From assembly GCA_028292105.1 (NCBI GenBank), contig JAQGMY010000062.1, forward strand, positions 1 through 46,267: 46,267 nucleotides of DNA. Direction: 5' to 3'. Made by a program: the position numbers and the translations under genes. Shown piece by piece: positions 35,346-43,309 of this stretch (its first letter is position 1; each line of letters begins with the position of its first letter). The notes under the pieces are model-generated. The model saw nothing but the letters and a program-made list of their open reading frames with translations, ran no database searches and was not told where the DNA came from. Source of the DNA: Ramlibacter sp. Lineage in GTDB: Bacteria; Pseudomonadota; Gammaproteobacteria; Burkholderiales; Burkholderiaceae_C.

Positions 35346-36353
35346 ATGAACCATTCGAACTCCAGGGCGCTGCAACGCCGTCACCTGCTGGCGCTGGCCG
35401 CGGGCGCCGGTTTCGGCGGCCTGCCTGCGCTGCTGCACGCGCAGCCGTCCGCCGCCGCCTGGCCGGACAAGCCGCTGCGCATGTTCGTGGGCTACGCCGC
35501 CGGCAGCGGCATCGACAACACGGCGCGGCAACTGGCGCGCCAGATGGAAGTCGTCTGCGGCCAGCCGGTGGTGATCGACAACCGCGCGGGGGCGCTCGGC
35601 AACCTGGCGGCACAAGCGGTGGCCGCCGCCAGGGGCGATCCGTACACGCTGCTGTTCACGCCCAACTCCACCCACGCCGCCAACATCCACCTGTTCAAGA
35701 AGCTGCCCTTCGACCCCGTCAAGGACTTCACGCCGGTGGGCAGCGTGGCGACCCTGGGCTTCGTGCTGGTGTGCGACCCGGCGGCGGTGAAGGTGAACAA
35801 CGTGCAGGAGCTGGTCGCGGCCGTCAAGCGCGAGCCGGGCAAGTGGGCCTACGGCACCGGCAACGCGACCGGGCTGGTGGCCGGGGCGATGTTCAAGACG
35901 CTGACCGGCACGGACCTGCTCTCGGTCCCGTACAAGAGCGTGCCCCCGGCGATGACGGACCTGATGGGCGGCCGGCTGCAACTGGTGTTCGCCGACGCGA
36001 CGCTGGCGATCCCGCTGGTCAAGGCCGGCAAGCTGCGGGCCCTGGCCGTCACCGGGTCGCGCCGCATGGCGGCCCTGCCCCAAGTGCCCACCATGGCTGA
36101 ATCCGGCGTGCAGAACTACGACCTCACCGGCTGGTTCGCGGTCTTCCAGCCGGCCGGCGTCTCCCCCGAACACAACGCCAGGATGGCCGCCATCGTGCAG
36201 CGCGCGTTGCACGATCCGCAGCTGGTCGAATCCCTGCGCAACATCGGTGCCGAAGCGGAAACGTCGACCCCCGACGAGCTCGCCCGGCGCGTCGCAGCCG
36301 ACACGCAGAAGTGGGGCCGACTGGTGAAGCTCGCGGGCATCGAGCCCGAGTAG
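35346..36353 (+). CDS. Bug/TctC-family periplasmic substrate-binding protein
   Basis: A 335-residue Bug receptor. The signal peptide contains RRHLLALAAGAGFGG, a possible twin-arginine signal, ending near LHAQP. Family motifs are AWPDKPLRMFVGYAAGSGIDNTARQLARQM, VIDNRAGALGNLAAQAVAAARGDPYTLLF and LPQVPTMAESGVQNYDL. The glycine-rich loop GYAAGSGIDN differs from the usual PFPPGG, suggesting a different ligand. It is last in the operon that begins with the FAD monooxygenase and probably binds the pathway substrate in the periplasm. The track start at 34950 is a shadow. Confidence 0.9.
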   Translation: MNHSNSRALQRRHLLALAAGAGFGGLPALLHAQPSAAAWPDKPLRMFVGYAAGSGIDNTARQLARQMEVVCGQPVVIDNRAGALGNLAAQAVAAARGDPYTLLFTPNSTHAANIHLFKKLPFDPVKDFTPVGSVATLGFVLVCDPAAVKVNNVQELVAAVKREPGKWAYGTGNATGLVAGAMFKTLTGTDLLSVPYKSVPPAMTDLMGGRLQLVFADATLAIPLVKAGKLRALAVTGSRRMAALPQVPTMAESGVQNYDLTGWFAVFQPAGVSPEHNARMAAIVQRALHDPQLVESLRNIGAEAETSTPDELARRVAADTQKWGRLVKLAGIEPE

Positions 36354-36384
36354 CACCCGCCGGCACCGACGAGGCGGCACGTAT

Positions 36385-36409
36385 GATCGAGCCCCATCAC
36401 GGCTCGGTC
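36385..36409 (+). promoter_or_regulatory. 9-bp hairpin directly before the lysR start codon
   Basis: GATCGAGCC pairs with GGCTCGGTC (one G-T pair) around a 7-base loop and ends one base before the ATG. As RNA it could hide the ribosome site; as DNA it is a palindrome that the LysR protein might bind to control itself. No T-run follows, so it is not a terminator. Confidence 0.4.
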
Positions 36410-36410
36410 G

Positions 36411-37313
36411 ATGAACCTCAACCTGCGGCAACTCAAGGCCTTCCTGGGCGTTGCGCACACCAGCAACTTCACCAAGGCGGCGCAACAGCAGCACCTGAGC
36501 CAGGCAGCGCTGTCGGCCAGCATCCGCGAGCTGGAGGCGCAGCTGCGCTGCCGGCTGTTCGAACGCACCACCCGCAGCGTCGAACTCACGGCTGCCGGCC
36601 GCGAATTCCTGCCGGTGGCGCAGCAGGTGGTGGACGCCCTCGAAGGTGCGGCGCTCGAACTCCAGCGCCTGGGCGACGCCAAGGTCTCCCGGCTGCGCCT
36701 GGGCTTCACGCCGATCCTGGCGTCCAACGTGGTCCCCGAACTGCTGGAGGAATTCCAGCGCCAGTTCCCGCTGGTGCAGGTCGACGTCGTGGATGCAGCG
36801 CCCACTGAATTGCTCGAAGCGCTGGAGGCGGATCGCCTGGATGCCGCCTTCGGCGCGTTCGCCCGCAAGCGGTCGGGCCTGACCCAGTTGCAGATCGCGC
36901 CGGCCACGCTGATGCTGGTGTACTCGGACCAGTTCTCCGCCATCGGCGAGCGCATCGGCTGGCCCCAGGTCTTCGACTACCCCCTGATCACGCTCAACGA
37001 CCGCAGCCCGGTGCAGCAACTGATCACCGAGATGGCGCGGCAGGTCGAGGCGGAAATCCGCTCGCCGATGGTGGTGAACCACCTGGAGACCGCTCTCGGG
37101 ATGGTGGAGAAGGGCTTCGGCGTCGCCCTCTTCCCCTCGTTCGCGCAGGCGGCCTGGCGCCGCTACCAGGTGCGCGCCAGCGAAATCTATCCGGCGGTCA
37201 GCCTCGGCTACTTCAGGATCATGAAGTCCGGCAAGGAAGTCGGCAGCGCGGTGGAAGGCATGACGCAGTTGCTGATCCAGCGACTGCACAAGCCGGCGGC
37301 CGCGGCCGGCTGA
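36411..37313 (+). CDS. LysR-family transcriptional regulator
   Basis: A 300-residue LysR regulator. The helix-turn-helix is LRQLKAFLGVAHTSNFTKAAQQQHLSQAALSASIRELEAQLRCRLFERTTRSVELTAAG (about 5-63). The effector domain follows (LRLGFTPILASNVVPELLEEFQRQFPLVQVDVVD...VEKGFGVALFPSFAQ). It lies downstream of the molybdenum hydroxylase operon on the same strand and convergent with two Bug genes. It probably regulates one of these, although LysR genes usually sit divergent to their targets. A strong hairpin abuts the start codon. Confidence 0.92.
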   Translation: MNLNLRQLKAFLGVAHTSNFTKAAQQQHLSQAALSASIRELEAQLRCRLFERTTRSVELTAAGREFLPVAQQVVDALEGAALELQRLGDAKVSRLRLGFTPILASNVVPELLEEFQRQFPLVQVDVVDAAPTELLEALEADRLDAAFGAFARKRSGLTQLQIAPATLMLVYSDQFSAIGERIGWPQVFDYPLITLNDRSPVQQLITEMARQVEAEIRSPMVVNHLETALGMVEKGFGVALFPSFAQAAWRRYQVRASEIYPAVSLGYFRIMKSGKEVGSAVEGMTQLLIQRLHKPAAAAG

Positions 37314-37317
37314 CGCG

Positions 37318-38289
37318 CTATTCCGCCGTTGCGCCCGTGCTCTTGACGACGCCTGACCACTTGCGGGTCTCCTCGTCGATGAACCTGGCAAATTCCGCGG
37401 GCGTGCTGGCCTGGCCCTCCGCGCCCAGCTGCTTCATCTGGGCGACCATCTCCGGCAGGTGCAGCGCAGACACGACGGCCGCATTCAGCCGCTGCACGAC
37501 GGCTGGCGGCGTGCCGGCCGGCGCCACCAGGCCGCTCCAGAAGTCGGCCGACACCGTCTTGAAGCCCGCCTCCGCCACCGTGGGCACGCCGGGGGCGAAG
37601 GGCGAGCGCTTGTCGCTCAACACCGCCAGCGTGCGGGCGCGGCCGGAACTGACCGCCGTGCCCGTGGTGCCGATGGCGTCGACGGTGAAGCTGGCTTCAC
37701 CGGACGCGACCGCCGTGATCGCCAGCGCACCGCTGCGATACGGCACATGGGTGCCCTTGATTCCCAGGTTGTCCAGCAGCAGCGCGCCGGCCAGGTGGCC
37801 GATCGAGCCGACGCCGGCGGAGGAGTAGTTGATGGCGGTCGGGTTCTTGCGGGCGTAGTCGACGAACTCCTTCAGGTTGTTCGCCGGCAAGCCCGCATGG
37901 ATGATCATCACCTGCGGCCCGCGCGCCACCATGGCCACGGGCGTGAACGCGCGGACGGGGTCGTAAGGCAGCTTCGCGTACAGCGAGGGGTTCACCGCCA
38001 GCGTGCTGCTGCTGCCGTACAGCAGCGTGTAGCCGTCGGCAGGCGAGCGCGCCACTTCGGCGGCGCCCACGCTGCCGCCGGCTCCCGCCTTGTTGTCCAC
38101 CACCACCGGCTGGCCGAGGGAGGTGGAGAGCTTCTGGGCGATCGCGCGGGCGGCGATGTCCGTCGGCCCGCCGGGGCCGAAGGGGACGACCAGCCGGATG
38201 GCCTTGCTCGGATAGGCGTCCGCCGGCTGGGCGTGCGCGCCGGCGCCGGCAAGGCAGGCAAGCGCCAGGAGGGTGGCCGCAACCTTCAT
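37318..38289 (-). CDS. Bug/TctC-family periplasmic substrate-binding protein
   Basis: A 323-residue Bug receptor with a signal peptide ending AGAHAQ. Diagnostic segments are YPSKAIRLVVPFGPGGPTDIAARAIAQKL, VVDNKAGAGGSVGAAEVARSPADGYTLLYG and APGVPTVAEAGFKTVSADF. It is the second gene of a two-gene operon and overlaps the end of the upstream Bug gene by four bases (ATGA). The 3' end stops four bases from the converging LysR gene. Two consecutive Bug genes without transport or enzyme genes between them are unusual even in Bug-rich genomes. Confidence 0.92.
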   Translation of the reverse strand: MKVAATLLALACLAGAGAHAQPADAYPSKAIRLVVPFGPGGPTDIAARAIAQKLSTSLGQPVVVDNKAGAGGSVGAAEVARSPADGYTLLYGSSSTLAVNPSLYAKLPYDPVRAFTPVAMVARGPQVMIIHAGLPANNLKEFVDYARKNPTAINYSSAGVGSIGHLAGALLLDNLGIKGTHVPYRSGALAITAVASGEASFTVDAIGTTGTAVSSGRARTLAVLSDKRSPFAPGVPTVAEAGFKTVSADFWSGLVAPAGTPPAVVQRLNAAVVSALHLPEMVAQMKQLGAEGQASTPAEFARFIDEETRKWSGVVKSTGATAE

Positions 38290-39269
38290 TCCGGCTTGAT
38301 GTTCAGCTTGTCCAGCACGACTTGCCAGCCCTTGCGGTCCGCCTCGATGTAGCGCGCCAGTTGCTCGGGCGTGCCGGGGCGGGGATAGACGCCCAGGTCG
38401 CGCGACTTGGCGACGATGTCCGGCAGCAGCAGCGCGTCGGCCATGTCGCGATTGAGCTTGGCCAGGACGTCGGCGTGCACGCCCTTGCGCGCGATCACGG
38501 CGAACCAGCCCTGCGCCTGGGCGCCGGGCACCGTCTGCGTCGCCAGGGGGAAACGCTCCAGGCCGGGTTCCACGCGATCGGCCATCGATGCGAGGACGCG
38601 CATCTTGCCGCCCTCGACGTTGCCGGCCACGATGTTGTACGACTCGACCATCATCTTGGTCTGTCCGCCCAGGGTGCCTTGCATGGCCTGCGCACCGCCC
38701 GGATAGTGCACGTGCAGGAACTGCGCGCCGGCCTGCATGCCCAGCAGCGCGGCCGCCAGGTGGGGCGCGGTGCCGCGGCCGTTGTCCGCGACCTCCACGG
38801 ATTCGGGCTTGGCCTTGGCAGCGGCAATCAGGTCACCGAGCGTCTTGTACGGGGAGTCCGCCGGGACCGACAGGATGAAGGGCGTGACCGCGGCCAGGGT
38901 GACCGGCACGAAGTCGCGGTTGAAGTCGTAGGTCACTCCCTTGATGGTGCTGGGCGCCACCGATATCGCGGACCCCTGCACGAAGCCGAAGGTGGTGCCA
39001 TCGGGCGCCGCGTTCATCAGCGCCGTCATGCCGATCACGCCGCTGCCGCCGGGGCGGTTGTCGACCAGGACAGGCTGGCCCCATTTTTCCGTCAGCTTGA
39101 CGCTGACCTGCCGGATCAGCACGTCCGGCGCGGAGCCGGCCGGGAAAGGCACGATGAAGCGCACCGCCTGCGTCGGCCACCTGGCGGCGGGAGTCTGGGC
39201 TTGGGCCGAAGAGATGGCGCCGGCAGCGGCGAGAAGCAGCGCGAACGCGCGCGCCTGGGGGAATTTCAT
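38286..39269 (-). CDS. Bug/TctC-family periplasmic substrate-binding protein
   Basis: A 327-residue Bug receptor. The signal peptide is MKFPQARAFALLLAAAGAISSAQAQ. Family motifs are RWPTQAVRFIVPFPAGSAPDVLIRQVSVKL and VLVDNRPGGSGVIGMTALMNAAPDGTTFGFVQG, with the C-terminal PGTPEQLARYIEADRKGWQVVL. I start it at 39269, where the signal peptide begins; the track start at 39488 adds a non-protein-like extension. It is the first gene of the two-Bug operon. Sequence differs clearly from the downstream copy, so they are not a recent duplication. Confidence 0.92.
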   Translation of the reverse strand: MKFPQARAFALLLAAAGAISSAQAQTPAARWPTQAVRFIVPFPAGSAPDVLIRQVSVKLTEKWGQPVLVDNRPGGSGVIGMTALMNAAPDGTTFGFVQGSAISVAPSTIKGVTYDFNRDFVPVTLAAVTPFILSVPADSPYKTLGDLIAAAKAKPESVEVADNGRGTAPHLAAALLGMQAGAQFLHVHYPGGAQAMQGTLGGQTKMMVESYNIVAGNVEGGKMRVLASMADRVEPGLERFPLATQTVPGAQAQGWFAVIARKGVHADVLAKLNRDMADALLLPDIVAKSRDLGVYPRPGTPEQLARYIEADRKGWQVVLDKLNIKPE

Positions 39270-39411
39270 CGGATCCTTCAGGGTCGTTGGGGCCCGCACC
39301 CAACGCGCGGGCCAAACGCCGATGGTCGCCGTGAAGTGGCGAACGCGTTTACGAGGAAACCCTGAAGCCCCGCCCGCCGCCACGGGAGGGGCTGCGCGCC
39401 ACTGCGCCGGA

Positions 39412-39777
39412 TCAGCGCTGCTGGTGCTTGCTGCCCTTTGCGCTGCCACCGGACGAATCGCCAGCGCCGGTGGAGGCACCCGAGGCACCCGAAGCGCCGG
39501 ATGTGCCGGATGCGCCCATCGTGCTGGCGTCGCCCTGGCCGCTGCCGGACCCCTGCGTGTCCTTCTTGTCCTTGCCGGTGACCTTGTTCAGCGCGTGCTT
39601 CGTTGCGGTGCCGAGCTTGTGCACGCCGGTCTTGGCTTTTTCCACGATGGAGGTCCCGCTGCCCGATGGCGAGCCGGCAGTCGAGCCGGAGCTGCTGCCA
39701 CTGGTGTCGTTCTGGGCGAAGGCGGCCGCGCCGGCGAGAGCCAAGGCGCTGGCGAGGATGAGCGTCGGGAATTTCAT
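39412..39777 (-). CDS. Small secreted Ser/Gly-rich protein
   Basis: A 121-residue exported protein. The signal peptide is MKFPTLILASALALAGAAAFAQ. The mature part is low-complexity Ser/Gly/Thr at both ends (SGSSSGSTAGSPSGSG; GASGTSGASGASGASTGAG) with a basic centre TGVHKLGTATKHALNKVTGKDKKD. AAGGAG precedes the start at 39777. Similar small proteins occur in Comamonadaceae without known role. The opposite-strand ORF at 39428 is a shadow. Confidence 0.65.
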   Translation of the reverse strand: MKFPTLILASALALAGAAAFAQNDTSGSSSGSTAGSPSGSGTSIVEKAKTGVHKLGTATKHALNKVTGKDKKDTQGSGSGQGDASTMGASGTSGASGASGASTGAGDSSGGSAKGSKHQQR

Positions 39778-39871
39778 GAGTTGCTCCTTGATGGTTTCCG
39801 GATGCTGTATCAGAGCGCGCGCGGCTGTCGGCGTTTGTCGGACAGAGCAGGTTCCGGTCGTCAGGTCGCGA

Positions 39872-40235
39872 TCACGTGCTCGGCAGCTGTCCAGCGCCTG
39901 CCGCCACGTCGTCATGGCCGGAGAGGAAAACCGGGCCCGCCAGGAGCAGCTTGGCTGGCGCAAGCAATACCCTTGAGCATGGGACTGCGGCAACCGTCTC
40001 CACCATCTTGCGGGCGGTTGCGCTCCCGTCGAACGCGATGGCGAACCTCTGCGAGCTGCGGAATTGGGCGGAGGCGACCAGGATCGGTCGCTGCAGCGCG
40101 CGGATGGCACGTTCGACGTTGTGGTCCAGGTGATGCCGCCCGGCGACCGCCGAAGGGTGGTGGTGCCGACCCATCACGAACAGCCGCGTGGCGGGTGTCG
40201 CCGGCTCCGTCGACGCATGCAATGACCTTTTCCAT
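39872..40235 (-). pseudogene. Decayed universal stress protein gene downstream of SulP
   Basis: The remains of a two-domain UspA-type gene. It keeps an intact ribosome site (GAGGAG) and start MEKVIACVDGAG at 40235, nine bases after the SulP stop. About a hundred codons are then missing and the frame shifts to RLFVMGRHHHPSAVAGRHHLDHNVERAIRAL, the end of the first Usp domain, followed by FAIAFDGSATARKMVETVAA, the start of the second. Another frame change is needed to read SPMLKGI, after which the similarity ends. Two ORFs (39872 and 39912) each carry pieces. The gene is therefore non-functional; the rest of the 39778-40244 gap contains nothing else that I recognise. Confidence 0.75.
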
Positions 40236-40244
40236 CCTGGCTCC

Positions 40245-41720
40245 TCAATGGTCCACGAGCTCCACCGCGCCTGGCTGGTCGTGAAGGGAAAACTTCTCGA
40301 CCAGTGTCGCGCTCGCCTCGTTCAGGCCGACGACTTCGACGCTGGTGCCATCGCGCCGGAACTTCATCACCACCTTGTCCAGTGCGCTGACGGCGGTGAT
40401 GTCCCAGAAATGCGCGCGGCTCAGGTCGATGCGGACGGCGGTGAGGACCTCCTTGAAATCGAAGCCGTCCAGGAAGCTGTCCGCCGAGGCGAAGAACACC
40501 TGGCCCACCACGCGATAGGCGCGCGTGTCGCCGGCGCTGGTGCTTTCGACACGCAGGAGCCGGCCCACCTTGCTGGCGAAGAAGATCCCGCTCAGGAGCA
40601 CGCCCACGAAGACGCCCTTGGCCAGGTCGTGGGTCGCGACCACGACGACCACGGTCGCCACCATCACGATGCTCGAGCTCGGCGGATGCTTTCGCAGGTT
40701 CTTGAGGGACTCCCAGCTGAAGGTGCCGATGGACACCATCACCATGACGGCGACCAGTGCCGCCATCGGGATCTGCTTGACCCAGTGACCGAGGAAGACG
40801 ACCATGACCAGCAGGAAGACGCCGGCGCACAGCGTCGACAGCCGGCCCCGTCCGCCGGACTTCACATTGATGACGGACTGGCCGATCATGGCGCAGCCGG
40901 CCATTCCGCCGAGCAGGCCCGAGACAATGTTGGCAGCGCCCTGGCCCACGCATTCGCGGTTCTTGTCGCTGGGGGTGTCCGTCAGGTCGTCGACGATCGC
41001 CGCGGTCATCATCGACTCCAGCAAGCCCACCACGGCCAGCGTCAGCGCATACGGAAAGATGATCTGCAGCGTCCGCAGGTCGAGCGGAACGCCGGGCAGC
41101 AGGAAGACCGGCAGGCTGTCAGGCAGTTGGCCCATGTCCCCCACGGTCCGGATGTCGAGCCCCATCGCCATCGCGACGCCGGTCAGCACCACGATGCAGA
41201 CCAGCGGTGAAGGCACCGCCTTCGTGAGCAGCGGGAACAGGTAGATGATGCCCAGGCCCGCCGCCACCATGGCGTACACCGGCCACGGCGCGCCGACCAG
41301 CTCGGGCAACTGCGCCATGAAGATCAGGATGGCCAGCGCGTTGACGAACCCCGTGACGACCGAACGCGACACGAACTTCATCAGGACACCGAGCCGCAGC
41401 CAGCCGGCCAGGATCTGCAGGGCGCCGGTGAGCAGGGTTGCCGCCAGCAGGTACTGCAGGCCATGTTCCTTGACCAGCGTGACCATCACCAGCGCCATCG
41501 CCCCGGTGGCCGCGGAGATCATCCCCGGGCGGCCCCCGGTGAACGAGATGACCACGGCGATGCAGAACGAGGCGTAGAGGCCGATCTTCGGGTCGACGCC
41601 GGCGATGATCGAAAAGGCGATCGCCTCGGGGATCAGGGCGAGGGCGACGACCAGTCCGGCGAGCAGGTCGCCGCGAATGTTGGAGCCCCAGTCCCGGCGG
41701 GTGGAGGTAAGGAATGGCAT
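40245..41720 (-). CDS. SulP-family inorganic anion transporter with STAS domain
   Basis: A 491-residue SulP/SLC26 membrane protein that moves sulfate, bicarbonate or other anions. The signature region [36 protein letters not shown] (about 16-51) is followed by about ten further membrane segments. The C-terminal STAS domain covers roughly residues 395-491, with [24 protein letters not shown] chose the ATG at 41720 because the upstream TTG at 41756 adds a non-conserved leader. The decayed Usp gene lies downstream in the same transcript. Substrate unknown. Confidence 0.9.
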   Translation of the reverse strand: MPFLTSTRRDWGSNIRGDLLAGLVVALALIPEAIAFSIIAGVDPKIGLYASFCIAVVISFTGGRPGMISAATGAMALVMVTLVKEHGLQYLLAATLLTGALQILAGWLRLGVLMKFVSRSVVTGFVNALAILIFMAQLPELVGAPWPVYAMVAAGLGIIYLFPLLTKAVPSPLVCIVVLTGVAMAMGLDIRTVGDMGQLPDSLPVFLLPGVPLDLRTLQIIFPYALTLAVVGLLESMMTAAIVDDLTDTPSDKNRECVGQGAANIVSGLLGGMAGCAMIGQSVINVKSGGRGRLSTLCAGVFLLVMVVFLGHWVKQIPMAALVAVMVMVSIGTFSWESLKNLRKHPPSSSIVMVATVVVVVATHDLAKGVFVGVLLSGIFFASKVGRLLRVESTSAGDTRAYRVVGQVFFASADSFLDGFDFKEVLTAVRIDLSRAHFWDITAVSALDKVVMKFRRDGTSVEVVGLNEASATLVEKFSLHDQPGAVELVDH

Positions 41721-41887
41721 GTTTTGGTGAGCAGTGTCGCCGGCACGGGCAGGCAATCGTGCTGGGGAGGAAGGGAGCGCACAGCGCCGCGGGCCGCGGC
41801 AGGCGCGCAGCCTGCGCAGGCCAGGACCTGCGGGCGTAGTACGGCAGGCATTCTAAGCACCGGCGCCGGCCGTCACTCCCCGGGATG

Positions 41888-43108
41888 TCAGGCGAGCGGC
41901 CCCAGGAAGGGCTCGCCGGCGAAGGTGTCGGGCTGCGGCTCGAGCAGCTGCGGCCAGTGGTCATTGGTGATCGCTGGCCGCAGGTGGGCCGGTCGTGGCT
42001 TGCCGTCCCAGCCAACCTGCTCCATCCCGCTGTACACCTGCAGCGCGTAGCCATCGGGGTCCAGCGCCAGCAGGTTGTGGCCCATGCCGGGCGTGAGCTC
42101 CTGCGGCAGGTAGCGCAAGGCCACGCCGCGCTCCTGCAGGAAGCCGCGCGCGCGGCACAGCTGGCTGTGGTCCCCCACCTCCAGCCCGAAGGACAGCAGC
42201 GGCGTGCCGGGCCGCAAGCCGAGCCGCTCGCGCAGCGCCGCCGGATAGAGCGCCACCGAGTGATGCTCGGTGCCGGTGCGCAGGAAGTGGCAGCGCTCGC
42301 CTTGCCACACCACTTCTTCGGTGACGGCCAGGCCCAGGTCATCGCGGTAGAAGGCCAGCGCCTGCTGCATGTCGTCGACGAACAGCCGCACCGGCCCGAC
42401 GCGCGTCACCTTGAACGGGCGCCCCAGCAGCACGCCGCCGACGTCGTGCACCTGCGGCAGGGCTTCGGTGTCGCGCAGGCCCTCGGTGATGCCGACGCCC
42501 CGGGCCATGCCGGCCTCGACCTCCGCAGCTTCCGCCCGGTGCGGCAGCTGCGGCGGCGCCATGTAGCGCTTGTCGTGCATCGCCGCCGGCTTGCTGTAGC
42601 CATCCCAGCCGATCTGCTCGATGCCGTAATAGAGCTCATTGGCGACGCCGGCCCGATCGAGCGGATAGAAGTGCCAGTTGGAGCCCGGCGTATCGCGCCC
42701 GGCGCGATGCACCTTCAAGCCGCGGCCGCTGAACCACTCGTGACCCCGCACCACTTCTTCCAGGCTGCCGACCTGCCAGGTGACCTGGTTGATGGTGGCC
42801 GGCGGCACGCCCGGCGGCGGCGGGTACACCGCGTTCATCACCGCTTGCGGGAACAGCACGAACGAATGGTGATCGCTGCCGTGCCGCAGGAAATAGCCGG
42901 TGGTGGCGCCGACCTTGCCCTGCATGTCCACCGGCACGCGGGCGGCGAAGTCGAGCGGATCCGAGAGGCGGAAGCCGAAAGTCTCGCGATAGAAGCGCAG
43001 CGAAAGGGCGGCGTCCTGCACGTTGATGCCGAAGTGGCCGAGGCGCCGGATCTTGAACGGCCGCGGATAGCGGAAACCGCCGACGGGGAAGGAGGACGGC
43101 GAGCTCAT
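41888..43108 (-). CDS. Two-domain VOC protein (extradiol-dioxygenase-like)
   Basis: A 406-residue protein made of two vicinal-oxygen-chelate units. The first spans about 18-190 (RRLGHFGINVQDAALSLRFYRETFGF ... NELYYGIEQIGWDGYSKP) and the second about 235-385 (TRVGPVRLFVDDMQQALAFYRDDLGL ... LQVYSGMEQVGWDGKPRP). The shared EQxGWDG ending shows internal duplication. In the second unit the positions of the expected metal His and Glu read VRLF and LQVY, so the usual type I extradiol site seems lost; the first unit keeps GH and NELY. A ring-cleavage dioxygenase or metal-free role is open. The start at 43108 follows the domain boundary; the track frame runs on to 45409 without meaning. It is divergent from a LigW-type decarboxylase. 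Confidence 0.8.
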   Translation of the reverse strand: MSSPSSFPVGGFRYPRPFKIRRLGHFGINVQDAALSLRFYRETFGFRLSDPLDFAARVPVDMQGKVGATTGYFLRHGSDHHSFVLFPQAVMNAVYPPPPGVPPATINQVTWQVGSLEEVVRGHEWFSGRGLKVHRAGRDTPGSNWHFYPLDRAGVANELYYGIEQIGWDGYSKPAAMHDKRYMAPPQLPHRAEAAEVEAGMARGVGITEGLRDTEALPQVHDVGGVLLGRPFKVTRVGPVRLFVDDMQQALAFYRDDLGLAVTEEVVWQGERCHFLRTGTEHHSVALYPAALRERLGLRPGTPLLSFGLEVGDHSQLCRARGFLQERGVALRYLPQELTPGMGHNLLALDPDGYALQVYSGMEQVGWDGKPRPAHLRPAITNDHWPQLLEPQPDTFAGEPFLGPLA

Positions 43109-43220
43109 GGGCAGGTTGTTCTCCGTTGCCCGCTGGACCGCGTGCGGCTGCACGCGGCGGCGGGAAGTGCATGGTAGGGCCAGGGTGGCCGTGCTGCTAC
43201 TAGAGAAAGCGCGTAGATCG

Positions 43221-43238
43221 ATCCGGAAAGTTCCGGAT
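43221..43238. promoter_or_regulatory. Perfect 18-base palindrome in the VOC/decarboxylase intergenic region
   Basis: ATCCGGAA-AG-TTCCGGAT has perfect 8-bp arms around two bases. It lies about 110 bases before the VOC start and 70 bases before the decarboxylase start on the other strand, a typical site for a shared operator. No regulator gene is adjacent. Confidence 0.55.
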
Positions 43239-43309
43239 GTACGAAAGACCGCCGGCACCTTCCAATGCTTCGGATCCAAGGCCATGCCGGTCGTCAAGGG
43301 AGACAGAAG

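Noticed and set aside
39428-39976. A 182-codon forward ORF.
   Set aside because: It is antisense to the secreted Ser/Gly-rich protein, which has a signal peptide and a strong ribosome site.
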